Assembly: GCF_001854325.1 (NCBI RefSeq)
Contig: NZ_CP017755.1
Span: 310,001-374,000, forward strand
Direction of reading: 5' to 3'
Origin: Cupriavidus malaysiensis
GTDB lineage: Bacteria; Pseudomonadota; Gammaproteobacteria; Burkholderiales; Burkholderiaceae
Length of the DNA: 64,000 bases
Shown here: piece by piece, positions 17,836 through 25,606 of the stretch
How the letters are laid out: every line of letters begins with the position of its first letter
How positions within the stretch are numbered: the stretch's first letter is position 1
The notes under the pieces: generated by a model
The model's database searches: none
Seen by the model: the letters and a program-made list of their open reading frames with translations, nothing else
What the model was told of the DNA's origin: nothing
Translations under genes and position numbers: made by a program

Positions 17836-19608
17836 ATGCAGCAGATCGACAGCGTCAGGCCATCCGTGCTCCTGGAGGGGGTCCGCTATCCGGACGAGGC
17901 GCGCCTGCGCCGCTACATGGAACAAGGCGTGCTGAACCGCGAGACGCTCGCCGGCGGCTTCCAGGACGCCTTCCGCACGCACGCCGGGCGCCTGGCCCTG
18001 GCGGGACCGGAGGGCGAGTACAGCTACGCCCAGCTCGACGAGGCCACCGACCGCCTGGGCGCGGCCCTGCTCGCCCTCGGCATGCGCCCGCTGGACCGCG
18101 CCATCTTCCAGTGCGGCAACTGCAACGAGCTGCTGCTGACCTTCTTCGCCTGCCTGAAGGCCGGCATCATTCCGCTGTGCTCGCTGCAGGCCTTCCGCAA
18201 GCTGGAGATCGGCTACCTCGGCAATCTCTGCGAGGCCCGCCTGCACTTCGTGCAGGGCGACGATGCCAAGTTCGACGACGTCGCCTTCGCCGAGTCGATG
18301 CAGCAGGAGGTCGGCAGCCTCGCCTTCATCCTGCAGGCGCGCGGGCAGCGGCGCGGCCGCGCCGTGCTGCTGCAGGACCTGATCCGCGACATGCCGCTGG
18401 AGGCGGCGCGCGAGCGCCTCGCCGCGGTGCGCCACGAGCCCTTCCAGGTGGCGGTGTTCCAGCTCTCGGGCGGATCGACCGGGGTGCCCAAGATCATCCC
18501 GCGCTTCCACAACGAGTACCTGTACAACATGCGCGCGGTGGCCGCGTTCAACGGCTACACGCAGGAGGATGTGCTGTTCTTCCCCACGCCCTACCTGCAC
18601 AACCTCAACATGGGCTGCTTCTTCGGCCCCTTCCTGCTCAGCGGCGCCACCGTGACGGTGTCGCCCGACATCGGCGAAGAGAACCTGCAGGGACTGGTGC
18701 GCGACTATGCGCCCACCTGGTTCGGCGTGGCGGGCCCGATCCTGATGCGCATCGCGCCGGAGCTGGCCAAGGGCGATGCGCAGGCGCGCGCGCGCCGCAA
18801 CTTCATCGCGCCGAAGAACGCCACCAACCTGACCCGGCTGACCGGCTCGCCCACCCGCCATATCTTCGGCATGACCGAAGGCGTGATCATGTTCACCCGC
18901 CCCGACGACGCGCCGGAGATCCGCGACGCTTCGGTCGGGCGGCCGGTGTGCGCGCAGGACGAGGTACGCATCGTCCATCCGGGCACGGAGGACGAGGTCG
19001 CCGACGGCGAGGTCGGCGAGGCGCTGTTCCGCGGTCCCTACACCATCCGCGGCTACTACAAGTCGGAGCAGGAAGACGTGCACCGCTTCACCGCCGACGG
19101 CTTCTACCGCTCCGGCGACCTGATGAGCTCGCGCGTGGTCGACGGCCGGCGCTACTACTTCTTCTGCGGCCGCATCAAGGACGTGGTCGACCGCGGCGGC
19201 GAGAAGATCAACGCCGAGGAGCTGGAGAACGTGATCCAGGAACACCCGGCGGTGCTGGCCTGCGCGGTGGTCGGCATGCCCGACAAGGTGTACGGCGAGC
19301 GCGTCTGCGCCTTCGTCATTCCCAAGCCGGCCGCGCCGGCACCGACCCTGCCCGTGCTGACGCAGTTCCTGCAGGAGGCCGGGCTGGCCAAGTTCAAGTG
19401 GCCCGAGCGCCTGGAGGTGGTCACGGAGTTCCCGCTGACCGCGTCCGGCAAGTTGAGCAAGGTGCTGCTGCGCCAGCGCATCGTCCAGGTGCTGGAGGCC
19501 GAAGCCTCCACCGCCCCCACCGCCACCGCCACCGCCACCGCCACCGCCACCGCCACCGCCACCGCCACCGCCACCGCCACCGCCTCTGCCATCACTGAAG
19601 GAAAGTGA
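17836..19608 (+). CDS. EntE-like aryl-acid adenylating ligase
   Basis: A 590-residue adenylate-forming enzyme. The P-loop is SGGSTGVPK (211-219), FGMTEG (344-349), YRSGDL (424-429) and GRIKDVVDRGGEKINAEE (445-462) follow, and Lys539 is the catalytic lysine in TASGKLSK. His255-Asn256 in PYLHNLN align with the His-Asn of DhbE/EntE, whose Asn recognises the 2-hydroxyl of salicylate-like acids. The stretch before FGMTEG is odd: the usual GGAxL strand is not recognisable. The C terminus ends in a Thr-Ala run coded by eleven ACCGCC hexamers. It probably activates a salicylate-type or 3-hydroxypicolinate-type acid to acyl-AMP and CoA ester, or only the first step. Genes downstream are tightly spaced. 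Confidence 0.85.
   Translation: MQQIDSVRPSVLLEGVRYPDEARLRRYMEQGVLNRETLAGGFQDAFRTHAGRLALAGPEGEYSYAQLDEATDRLGAALLALGMRPLDRAIFQCGNCNELLLTFFACLKAGIIPLCSLQAFRKLEIGYLGNLCEARLHFVQGDDAKFDDVAFAESMQQEVGSLAFILQARGQRRGRAVLLQDLIRDMPLEAARERLAAVRHEPFQVAVFQLSGGSTGVPKIIPRFHNEYLYNMRAVAAFNGYTQEDVLFFPTPYLHNLNMGCFFGPFLLSGATVTVSPDIGEENLQGLVRDYAPTWFGVAGPILMRIAPELAKGDAQARARRNFIAPKNATNLTRLTGSPTRHIFGMTEGVIMFTRPDDAPEIRDASVGRPVCAQDEVRIVHPGTEDEVADGEVGEALFRGPYTIRGYYKSEQEDVHRFTADGFYRSGDLMSSRVVDGRRYYFFCGRIKDVVDRGGEKINAEELENVIQEHPAVLACAVVGMPDKVYGERVCAFVIPKPAAPAPTLPVLTQFLQEAGLAKFKWPERLEVVTEFPLTASGKLSKVLLRQRIVQVLEAEASTAPTATATATATATATATATATATASAITEGK
19519..19584 (+). repeat. ACCGCC hexanucleotide microsatellite (11 units) inside ligase gene
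   Basis: Eleven uninterrupted ACCGCC units encode a Thr-Ala run just before the ligase stop codon. Because the unit is two codons, slippage changes protein length but not the frame. Confidence 0.95.
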
Positions 19609-19609
19609 G

Positions 19610-20527
19610 ATGACCCAAGCCACGATTCCGTCCGACCTCCCCGACCTCCCCGTCCTCGCCCTGCACGGCGTGCACCATACCGCGCGCCCGACCTGGAAGC
19701 TTGCCGAGACCGTGCAGTTCTACCGCGACCGGCTCGGCCTGCCGCTGGTGCATGCGATCTCCGCCAAGGGCTGGGGGCCGGACAACCATGCCGACTTCCT
19801 GCACTTCTTCTTCGACAGCGGCAACGGCAGCACCATCGCCTTCTTCTACTACATCGGCACCGAGCGGCCCGACTGGCTGGCCGTGCGCGAGCACTACCAG
19901 GACCGCGCCACCCACACCGCCTGGCGCGTGCGCGACGAGGCCGAGCTGCTGGCCTGGCGCCAGCGCGCGGAGGCGGCCGGCATCCCGGTGCGCTACCAGA
20001 TCCGCCACGAGGTGATCGAGTCGATCTATTTCAACGATCCGAACGGCTACCCGATCGAGATCACCTGGCAGATGCGGCCGTTCGGCACGGCCGACCGCGA
20101 GGACGCCGCGCGCACCATCGAGGCCGCGATCGAGCTGGAGCAGGCCGGGCGCGACGGCGCCGGCTTCGACTCGATCGAGCCGGTGTGGCAGCGCAAGGGC
20201 AGTCGCATCGATCCGGGACCGGAGGCCGGCACCGATGCCGGCACCGGCGCGGCCGCCGGCGCGCCGCAGCGCGCCTCGATCTACGTGCTGGACGTGCCCG
20301 AGTTCGCCGCCCTGGTCGAGGCCGCGCGGCACAGCGAGGGCTATGCCACCACCCGCCTCGCCAACGGCTACGTGCGCATCGACGGCAACCCCGGGCTGCG
20401 CTTCCAGCGCAAGGCGCTCGGCTTCAAGCCCGCGGTCTGGTACGGCGCGCTGACCGGCGGCCTGCGCGGTTCGATTCAGCAGTTCGACATGGACGCGCTG
20501 GTGGTCACGGCGGGAGAGCCGGCATGA
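19610..20527 (+). CDS. VOC-family dioxygenase candidate
   Basis: A 305-residue protein. An N-terminal VOC module keeps a full metal set: His22 or His23 (GVHHTA), His102 (THTAWRV) and Glu150 (YPIEITW). The second half (from about 218) is a shortened, ligand-free VOC-like module. The gene starts one base after the ligase stop, with GAAGGAAAG as ribosome site, and its own stop overlaps the next start by four bases (ATGA), so translation is likely coupled. As the only ring-cleaving type protein in the operon, it is the best candidate for opening a gentisate-like or dihydroxypyridine-like ring, a job usually done by cupin enzymes or NicX. Unproven. Confidence 0.75.
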   Translation: MTQATIPSDLPDLPVLALHGVHHTARPTWKLAETVQFYRDRLGLPLVHAISAKGWGPDNHADFLHFFFDSGNGSTIAFFYYIGTERPDWLAVREHYQDRATHTAWRVRDEAELLAWRQRAEAAGIPVRYQIRHEVIESIYFNDPNGYPIEITWQMRPFGTADREDAARTIEAAIELEQAGRDGAGFDSIEPVWQRKGSRIDPGPEAGTDAGTGAAAGAPQRASIYVLDVPEFAALVEAARHSEGYATTRLANGYVRIDGNPGLRFQRKALGFKPAVWYGALTGGLRGSIQQFDMDALVVTAGEPA

Positions 20528-21681
20528 AGATCGCAATCATCGGCGGCGGCCCCTCGGGCCTGTTCCTCTCGATCCTGCTCAAGGAGCGCATGGCCGGCGT
20601 CGAGATCGACGTCTACGAGCAGAATCCGGAAGACGCCACCTTCGGCTTCGGCGTGGTGCTGGCCGATACCGGGCTGTCCAACCTGCGCGCGGCCTCGCCG
20701 GTGGTGGTCGACGAGCTGGCGCAGGCGATGCGCTTCAGCGACCGCCATTCCATCGTCTGCCACGAGCATCCGATCACGATGAAGCGCCCGGGCGCGGGCG
20801 GCGGCGCCATTCCCCGCATCCGCCTGCTGGCCATCCTGCAGGCCAGGGCGCGCGCGCTGGGCGTGCGTATCGCTTTCCAGCAGCGCATCGAGGACTTCGA
20901 CGCGCTGCAGGCCGACCTGGTGGTCGGTGCCGACGGCGTCAACTCGCGGCTGCGCGCCGCCCACGAGGATGCCTTCGGCACCACCCGCCGCCACCTGAGT
21001 AATCATTTCGCCTGGTATGGCGTCGAGAAGCCGTTCGCGAACCCCGCGCTGGTGTTCCGCAAGCACGACGGCGGCTACTTCGTCGCGCACTACTACCCGT
21101 ACTCGGACACCATGAGCACCTTCGTAGCCGAGTGCGATCACCAGACCTGGCTGGACTTCGGCATGGAAGCGATGACGGACGCGGCGCGCCAGGCCCTGTT
21201 CGAGACCGTGTTCGCGCCGGAGCTCGGCGGCTACCGCCTGGTCTCGAACAATTCGGCGTGGCGCCAGTTTCCTGTCATCGTCAACCAGACCTGGCACGCC
21301 GGCAACAAGGTCCTGATCGGCGATGCGCTGACCAGCGCCCACTTTTCGATCGGCTCCGGCACGCGCATCGCCATGGAAGACGCCATGGCGCTCGCCGATG
21401 CCATCGTCGCACACCCGCACGATGTGCCGGCGGCACTGCAGCAGTACGACGACGTGCGCCGCCCGCAGAAGGCCAAGCTGATCAGCGCTTCGGAAGCCTC
21501 GTACAATTGGTACGAGCGCATCCGCGAGTGGATGGAACTGCCGACGCCGCACGAGTTCGTCTACCGCTTCATGACGCGCACCGGCCGCGTCGACCTGCAG
21601 CGCCTGCAGGCCCAGTTCCCCAATCTGATGGCGGAACTGGCCGCGGGCGGCGTGGCCGGCCTGGCGGCGGAGCAGCCATGA
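20524..21681 (+). CDS. FAD-dependent monooxygenase, salicylyl-CoA 5-hydroxylase-like
   Basis: A 385-residue flavoprotein of the PHBH-type fold. GGGPSG (7-12) binds FAD, VGADGVNSR (134-142) is the DG motif, and IGDALTSAHFSIGSG (265-279) is the GD motif. The pattern FGFGVVLADTGLSNL near residue 40 and AHFSIGSGT resemble salicylyl-CoA 5-hydroxylase and the N-terminal part of 2-aminobenzoyl-CoA monooxygenase rather than free-acid hydroxylases. That matches an upstream ligase and a downstream thioesterase. Both ends overlap neighbours by four bases. It would add a hydroxyl para to an existing one on the thioester. Substrate remains an inference. Confidence 0.85.
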   Translation: MKIAIIGGGPSGLFLSILLKERMAGVEIDVYEQNPEDATFGFGVVLADTGLSNLRAASPVVVDELAQAMRFSDRHSIVCHEHPITMKRPGAGGGAIPRIRLLAILQARARALGVRIAFQQRIEDFDALQADLVVGADGVNSRLRAAHEDAFGTTRRHLSNHFAWYGVEKPFANPALVFRKHDGGYFVAHYYPYSDTMSTFVAECDHQTWLDFGMEAMTDAARQALFETVFAPELGGYRLVSNNSAWRQFPVIVNQTWHAGNKVLIGDALTSAHFSIGSGTRIAMEDAMALADAIVAHPHDVPAALQQYDDVRRPQKAKLISASEASYNWYERIREWMELPTPHEFVYRFMTRTGRVDLQRLQAQFPNLMAELAAGGVAGLAAEQP

Positions 21682-22175
21682 TGCGCGCCACCGAGTATGT
21701 GCTGAGCGAGCGCCCCTTCGTCGTGCGCCGCACCGTGCGCTGGGGCGATTGCGACCCGGCCGGGGTGGTCTATACCGGCCGCTTCACCGACTACCTGCTG
21801 GGTGCCGTGGGCCTCTTCACCGACCACCTCGCGGGCGGCGGCGGGCGCCTGGGCGCGGCGCATGGTGTGGGCACGCCGTGCAAGGCGATGCGCTTCGAGT
21901 TCATCGGCACGCTGTGGCCGGACGATGTCATCGATATCGCGTGCTCGGTGCAGGCCATCCGCACGCGCTCCTTCGACCTGCGCTGCGTGGCGCGGCGGCC
22001 CGATGGCAGCCCGGTCTTCGACGCCATCTTCTCGCCGATCTGCGTGCGGCTGGACGAACGGGTCGGCACGCCGATCCCGGACTCGCTGCGCGCGGTGCTG
22101 GCCGGGTGGCTGCAGCCGCCGTCGCCGGCGTCATCCGCGTCATCCGCGTCATCCGCGTCCCCCGCATTCCCCTGA
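21678..22175 (+). CDS. 4HBT-family acyl-CoA thioesterase
   Basis: A 165-residue hot-dog protein. VRWGDCDPAGVVYTGRF at residues 20-36 is the signature of the 4-hydroxybenzoyl-CoA thioesterase group, with the catalytic aspartate in DCDPAG. The ATG overlaps the stop of the monooxygenase (ATGA). The C terminus carries an SSA repeat encoded by a 9-base tandem repeat near 22131-22160. It is expected to hydrolyse the hydroxylated aryl-CoA to the free acid before ring cleavage, as proposed for gentisyl-CoA in salicylate catabolism through CoA esters. Confidence 0.87.
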   Translation: MMRATEYVLSERPFVVRRTVRWGDCDPAGVVYTGRFTDYLLGAVGLFTDHLAGGGGRLGAAHGVGTPCKAMRFEFIGTLWPDDVIDIACSVQAIRTRSFDLRCVARRPDGSPVFDAIFSPICVRLDERVGTPIPDSLRAVLAGWLQPPSPASSASSASSASPAFP

Positions 22176-22200
22176 ACCCCGGCCGCCGAGGCAATACGTC

Positions 22201-22956
22201 ATGCAATACCGAATCGGGCAGATCGTGCCCAGCTCCAACATCACCATGGAACGGGAGATCCCGGCCATCTTCGCCGGCCGCATGCGCACGCGGCCCGAGC
22301 GCTTCTCCTTCCACGCCAGCCGGGTGCGCATGCACCGGGTGGTGGCCGAGGAACTGGAGCGGATGAACCGCGACATGGGGCGCTGTGCCCTGGAACTCGC
22401 CGACGCGCGCGTCGACGTGATGAGCACGGCCTGCCTGGTCGCCACCATGTGCATGGGCCGGGGCTACCACCGCCAGGTGGTCGACGACCTGTCCGCCGCC
22501 CTCGCCGGCGAGCCGCATGCGCCGGCCATCATGACCTCGGCCGGGGCCCTGGTGGAGGAACTGAAGGACTTCGGCGCGCGCCGCATCGCGCTGCTGGCGC
22601 CCTACAGCGACGCCCTCACGCACACCGTGGTCGACTACATCGAGGCGGAGGGCATCGAGGTCAAGGACGCCGTCAACTTCTCCATCCTCGATAACCTGGA
22701 GGTGGGCGCGCGCGATCCCATGCAGTTGCTGGACGACGTGCGCCGGCTCGACGTGGCCGGCGTGGACACCGTGGTGCTGTCGGCCTGCGTGCAGATGCCG
22801 TCTTTCGCCGCCATCGAGCAGGCGCAGGCCATGCTGGGCATCCCGGTCACCTCGACCGCGGTCTGCACCGCGCGGCAGATGATGCGCCGCCTCGGCATCG
22901 AGGCGGTGGCGCCGGCCGCGGGCGCCTACCTCGGCAGCCGCGCGGGCCTCGGCTGA
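22201..22956 (+). CDS. Maleate cis-trans isomerase
   Basis: A 251-residue member of the Asp/Glu racemase superfamily. YRIGQIVPSSN near the N terminus and EGIEVKDAVNF..DNLEVGARDP are nearly diagnostic for maleate isomerase (NicE-like). Both catalytic cysteines are present, Cys78 in TACLVAT and Cys196 in LSACVQMPS. It converts maleate to fumarate through a covalent Cys-succinyl intermediate. Its presence argues that the upstream ring-opening route ends in maleate, as in nicotinate or picolinate degradation and in the maleate branch of gentisate degradation. Twenty-five bases separate it from the thioesterase gene. Confidence 0.92.
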   Translation: MQYRIGQIVPSSNITMEREIPAIFAGRMRTRPERFSFHASRVRMHRVVAEELERMNRDMGRCALELADARVDVMSTACLVATMCMGRGYHRQVVDDLSAALAGEPHAPAIMTSAGALVEELKDFGARRIALLAPYSDALTHTVVDYIEAEGIEVKDAVNFSILDNLEVGARDPMQLLDDVRRLDVAGVDTVVLSACVQMPSFAAIEQAQAMLGIPVTSTAVCTARQMMRRLGIEAVAPAAGAYLGSRAGLG

Positions 22957-23033
22957 GGCAGCGCCGGCCTTCCGCTTTTCCCCCGGGGCATGCGCCCGCA
23001 GAGGCGTGCCCGACCATCCTGGAGACAACTCCC

Positions 23034-24293
23034 ATGCAGCCCCCGAACGATACCCGGCCGCCGGCCGGCAAGTGGACCTATGCCGCCGTCATCCTCGGCG
23101 CGGCACTCGGCATGCTGGCCGGCTATGCGCCGCTCTTCAACGCGACGGCCGGCGTCTTCGTGCGGCCGCTGGCCGCCGAGTTCGGCTGGGGCCGCTCGGA
23201 GGCCTCGCTGTCGTATGCGGCGTCGATGTTCGGCCTGGCGGTGGTCAGCCCGCTGGTCGGCTCGCTGATGGACCGCTTCGGCATCCGGCGCGTGATCGCC
23301 TGTTCGGCGGTGGTGTTCGGCCTGGCCACGGCGGCCATGGCGCTGCAGAATGGCAGCAAGGCGCTGTGGGTCTGGCTGTCGGTGCTGGTCGGCGTGTCGG
23401 GGGCGGCCACCTCGGTGCTGGGCTACCTCGCCGTGCTGCCGCAGTGGTTCGACCGCCGCCTGGGCCTGGCGCTGGGCCTGGCCATGTGCGGCCTGGGCGC
23501 GGGCACCGTGCTGATGCCGATGAGCGCGCAGTACCTGGTCACGGCGCACGGCTGGCGCGCTGCCTACGCGACGCTGGGCGGCGGCACCATCGTGCTGTCG
23601 CTGCTGGCCTGCGCGCTGCTGCGCGAACGGCACGTGCCGACGCGCGCCGCGGGCGGGCCTTCCGCCGCGGCGGACGGCATGACGCTGGGCCAGGCCCTGC
23701 GCAGCTACCGCCTGTGGGCGATCTGGCTGGTCTTCGTGCTGGCTTCGTCCGCCACGCTGTCGCTGGGGCCGCACCTGCCGGCGATGTTCGCCGACCGCGG
23801 CTTCACGCCGGCCGAGGCTGCCCGCAGCGCCTCCACCGTGGGGGTGGGCCTGCTGGTCGGCCGCATCGCCACCGGCATCCTGATCGACCGCATCCACGCG
23901 CCGCTGGTCGCCGCGGTCTTCTTCGCCGGCGGGGCGCTGGGCATCCTGCTGCTGCGCGCGGGCGGGGACTACGGCACGCTGCTGCTGGCGACCACGCTGA
24001 TCGGCCTGACCATCGGCGCCGAGGGCGACCTGATCTCCTACCTGGTGCGTTCCTACTTCGGCCTGCGCGCCTTCGGCACCCTGTTCGGCATCGCCTTCTC
24101 GGGCTACGGCTTCGGCGCCGTGATCGGCCCGGTCGGCCTGGGCGCCTGGTTCGACCGCCATGGCGACTACGCGCTGCCGCTGCTGGTGCTGCCGGCCATG
24201 CTGGGCGTGGCCGCGCTGCTGGTGCTGTCGCTGGGGCGCTACCGGCGCCCGGCGGCCCACGGCGCGGCGGGCGAGGTGGCGGTGTCCGCTTGA
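23034..24293 (+). CDS. MFS transporter of the aryl-acid operon
   Basis: A 419-residue twelve-helix permease resembling the oxalate/formate antiporter and monocarboxylate branches of the MFS. The N-terminal YAAVILGAALGMLAGYAPLFNATAGVFVRPLAAEFGW, split here by eye into helix 1 and its loop, and SLMDRFGIRRVI (loop 2-3) support this. PQWFDRRLGLALGLAMCGLGAGT is a typical helix 4-5 region. A ribosome site (CTGGAGACAAC) lies before the ATG. It sits at the end of the catabolic genes and before the TetR gene, so uptake of the aromatic acid is likely. Confidence 0.87.
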   Translation: MQPPNDTRPPAGKWTYAAVILGAALGMLAGYAPLFNATAGVFVRPLAAEFGWGRSEASLSYAASMFGLAVVSPLVGSLMDRFGIRRVIACSAVVFGLATAAMALQNGSKALWVWLSVLVGVSGAATSVLGYLAVLPQWFDRRLGLALGLAMCGLGAGTVLMPMSAQYLVTAHGWRAAYATLGGGTIVLSLLACALLRERHVPTRAAGGPSAAADGMTLGQALRSYRLWAIWLVFVLASSATLSLGPHLPAMFADRGFTPAEAARSASTVGVGLLVGRIATGILIDRIHAPLVAAVFFAGGALGILLLRAGGDYGTLLLATTLIGLTIGAEGDLISYLVRSYFGLRAFGTLFGIAFSGYGFGAVIGPVGLGAWFDRHGDYALPLLVLPAMLGVAALLVLSLGRYRRPAAHGAAGEVAVSA

Positions 24294-24404
24294 GCGGGCG
24301 GCACGGGGCAGGGCGGCACAGGGCAGGGCCGGCACGGCGGGCGGAGTAGAATTGGGACCGGCGCAATTTCCATCCGCATCCCGTCGATCCCCCGCTTCCC
24401 CACC

Positions 24405-25199
24405 ATGTCCGCCGCACGCAAGCCCGCCGCCGCCCAACCCGCACCCGCACCCATCCCGCGCCGGCGCGGCCGCCCGCCCAAGAGCGATTCGCCGATCGGC
24501 GCCGAGCCCATGCTCAGCCGCACGGCCATCCTGCAGCACGCCATCGCGCTGACCCGGACCATGCCGCTGGACCAGATCTCGATGGTCCAGCTGGCCAAGG
24601 ACTTCGGCGTCGCGCCCGGCCTGATCCACTATTACCTGGGCGGGCGCGACAAGCTGGTGTCGGGTGTGCTCAACGACTACTACCGCATGCGCATGAGCCG
24701 CACGCCCGCGCTCAGCGGAGACTGGCGCGGCGACGTGGAGCGCATCGCGCGGCTGAGCTTCCAGGTGGCGCTGGAGAATCCGGGCGTCAGCATCTACGTG
24801 GCCTCGCACAACCGCTTCCGCCTGTTCCAGGACGTGGAGCCCGGCGAGACCGACTACGGCATGGAGTTCTTCAACCGGATGACGTCCGCCATCATGCAGG
24901 GCGGATTCAGTGCCGAGCAGGTCGCGCTGGCCTACCACCTGATCGCCCAGTACCTGGTCTCGACCAGCATGGCGGAAGCCTCGCGCCAGCTGCCGGCCTA
25001 CCACCAGGCCTTCATCGAAGAGAAGCTGAGCCAGGTGCCGGCCGGGCAGTATCCCGGCGCGCGCTTCGTCGCCAAGGCCTTCTCGCGCCTGTCGTCGGAG
25101 ACGGCCTTCGAGGAAGGGCTGCGCATCACGCTGGACGGGATCGAGGCCTGGCGCACGGCTGCCGCGGCGCCGAAGAAGCGCAAGGCCAAGGCGGCATAG
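24405..25199 (+). CDS. TetR-family regulator with N-terminal AT-hook-like motif
   Basis: A 264-residue regulator. The helix-turn-helix spans about residues 40-85 (ISMVQLAKDFGVAPGLIHYYLGGRDKLV). Residues 19-27, RRRGRPPKS, form an AT-hook-like GRP core, and the C terminus ends in a lysine-rich tail, so both ends are basic. The ligand domain (95-245) shows no named subfamily to me. It is encoded between the aryl-acid operon and the porin, and both have AT-rich 21-bp palindromes in their promoters that suit a TetR dimer. Regulation is inferred. Confidence 0.88.
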   Translation: MSAARKPAAAQPAPAPIPRRRGRPPKSDSPIGAEPMLSRTAILQHAIALTRTMPLDQISMVQLAKDFGVAPGLIHYYLGGRDKLVSGVLNDYYRMRMSRTPALSGDWRGDVERIARLSFQVALENPGVSIYVASHNRFRLFQDVEPGETDYGMEFFNRMTSAIMQGGFSAEQVALAYHLIAQYLVSTSMAEASRQLPAYHQAFIEEKLSQVPAGQYPGARFVAKAFSRLSSETAFEEGLRITLDGIEAWRTAAAAPKKRKAKAA

Positions 25200-25218
25200 C
25201 TTCCTTCTCCTGCTCTTG

Positions 25219-25240
25219 CCCCTCGCTTGCGCGCGAGGGC
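25219..25240 (+). terminator. Hairpin after the TetR gene
   Basis: GCCCTCGC and GCGAGGGC form eight-base arms around a six-base loop 20 bases after the tetR stop. There is no T-run, so it is at best a weak or Rho-assisted terminator. Confidence 0.4.
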
Positions 25241-25351
25241 AGGGCTGCCGGCCCCCGGCGCCGCTTCCTGCGCGCGCCTGCGTTCAGCGATCGGTCGCTG
25301 CCATGAGTCCCCGCCGTTGAATCCTGATACCGCTGGCTAGTGGTATCCACT

Positions 25352-25405
25352 TATTTGAGATACTGGCAATTAATTTAGAATCCTTATTTGCCACCGTATC
25401 AAATA
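25352..25405. promoter_or_regulatory. Porin promoter with two copies of the TATTTGA-N7-TCAAATA palindrome
   Basis: Site 25385-25405 (TATTTGC-N7-TCAAATA) is near perfect and 25352-25372 has one strong half. A -35-like TTGAGA (25355-25360) falls in the first and a -10-like TAGAAT (25376-25381) lies between them with a short 15-base spacer. This is the same 7-7-7 design as upstream of 16505. The rest of the 407-base gap (25200-25606) holds the hairpin at 25219 and no gene. Confidence 0.7.
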
Positions 25406-25606
25406 AAACGGAAGCGGACCGGCGCGAGCCCGGCCGCCGCGCCACGCGGCAGGCGGCAAGCGATGACAACGCAGTGATCCCTAGCGACCGATAGCGATCC
25501 GTAGCACCCCGGGGCCCGCCCTGTTGCCGGGATGCTCCAGCCTCCGATCTTCCCGACCCCCCGCAACACCCGTCACCACCCCATCGATAACACCAGGAGG
25601 AGAAAA

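Noticed and set aside
19519..19584. Phase-variation switch by repeat slippage
   Set aside because: The unit is six bases, so gain or loss cannot shift the frame. Only length of a dispensable tail can change.
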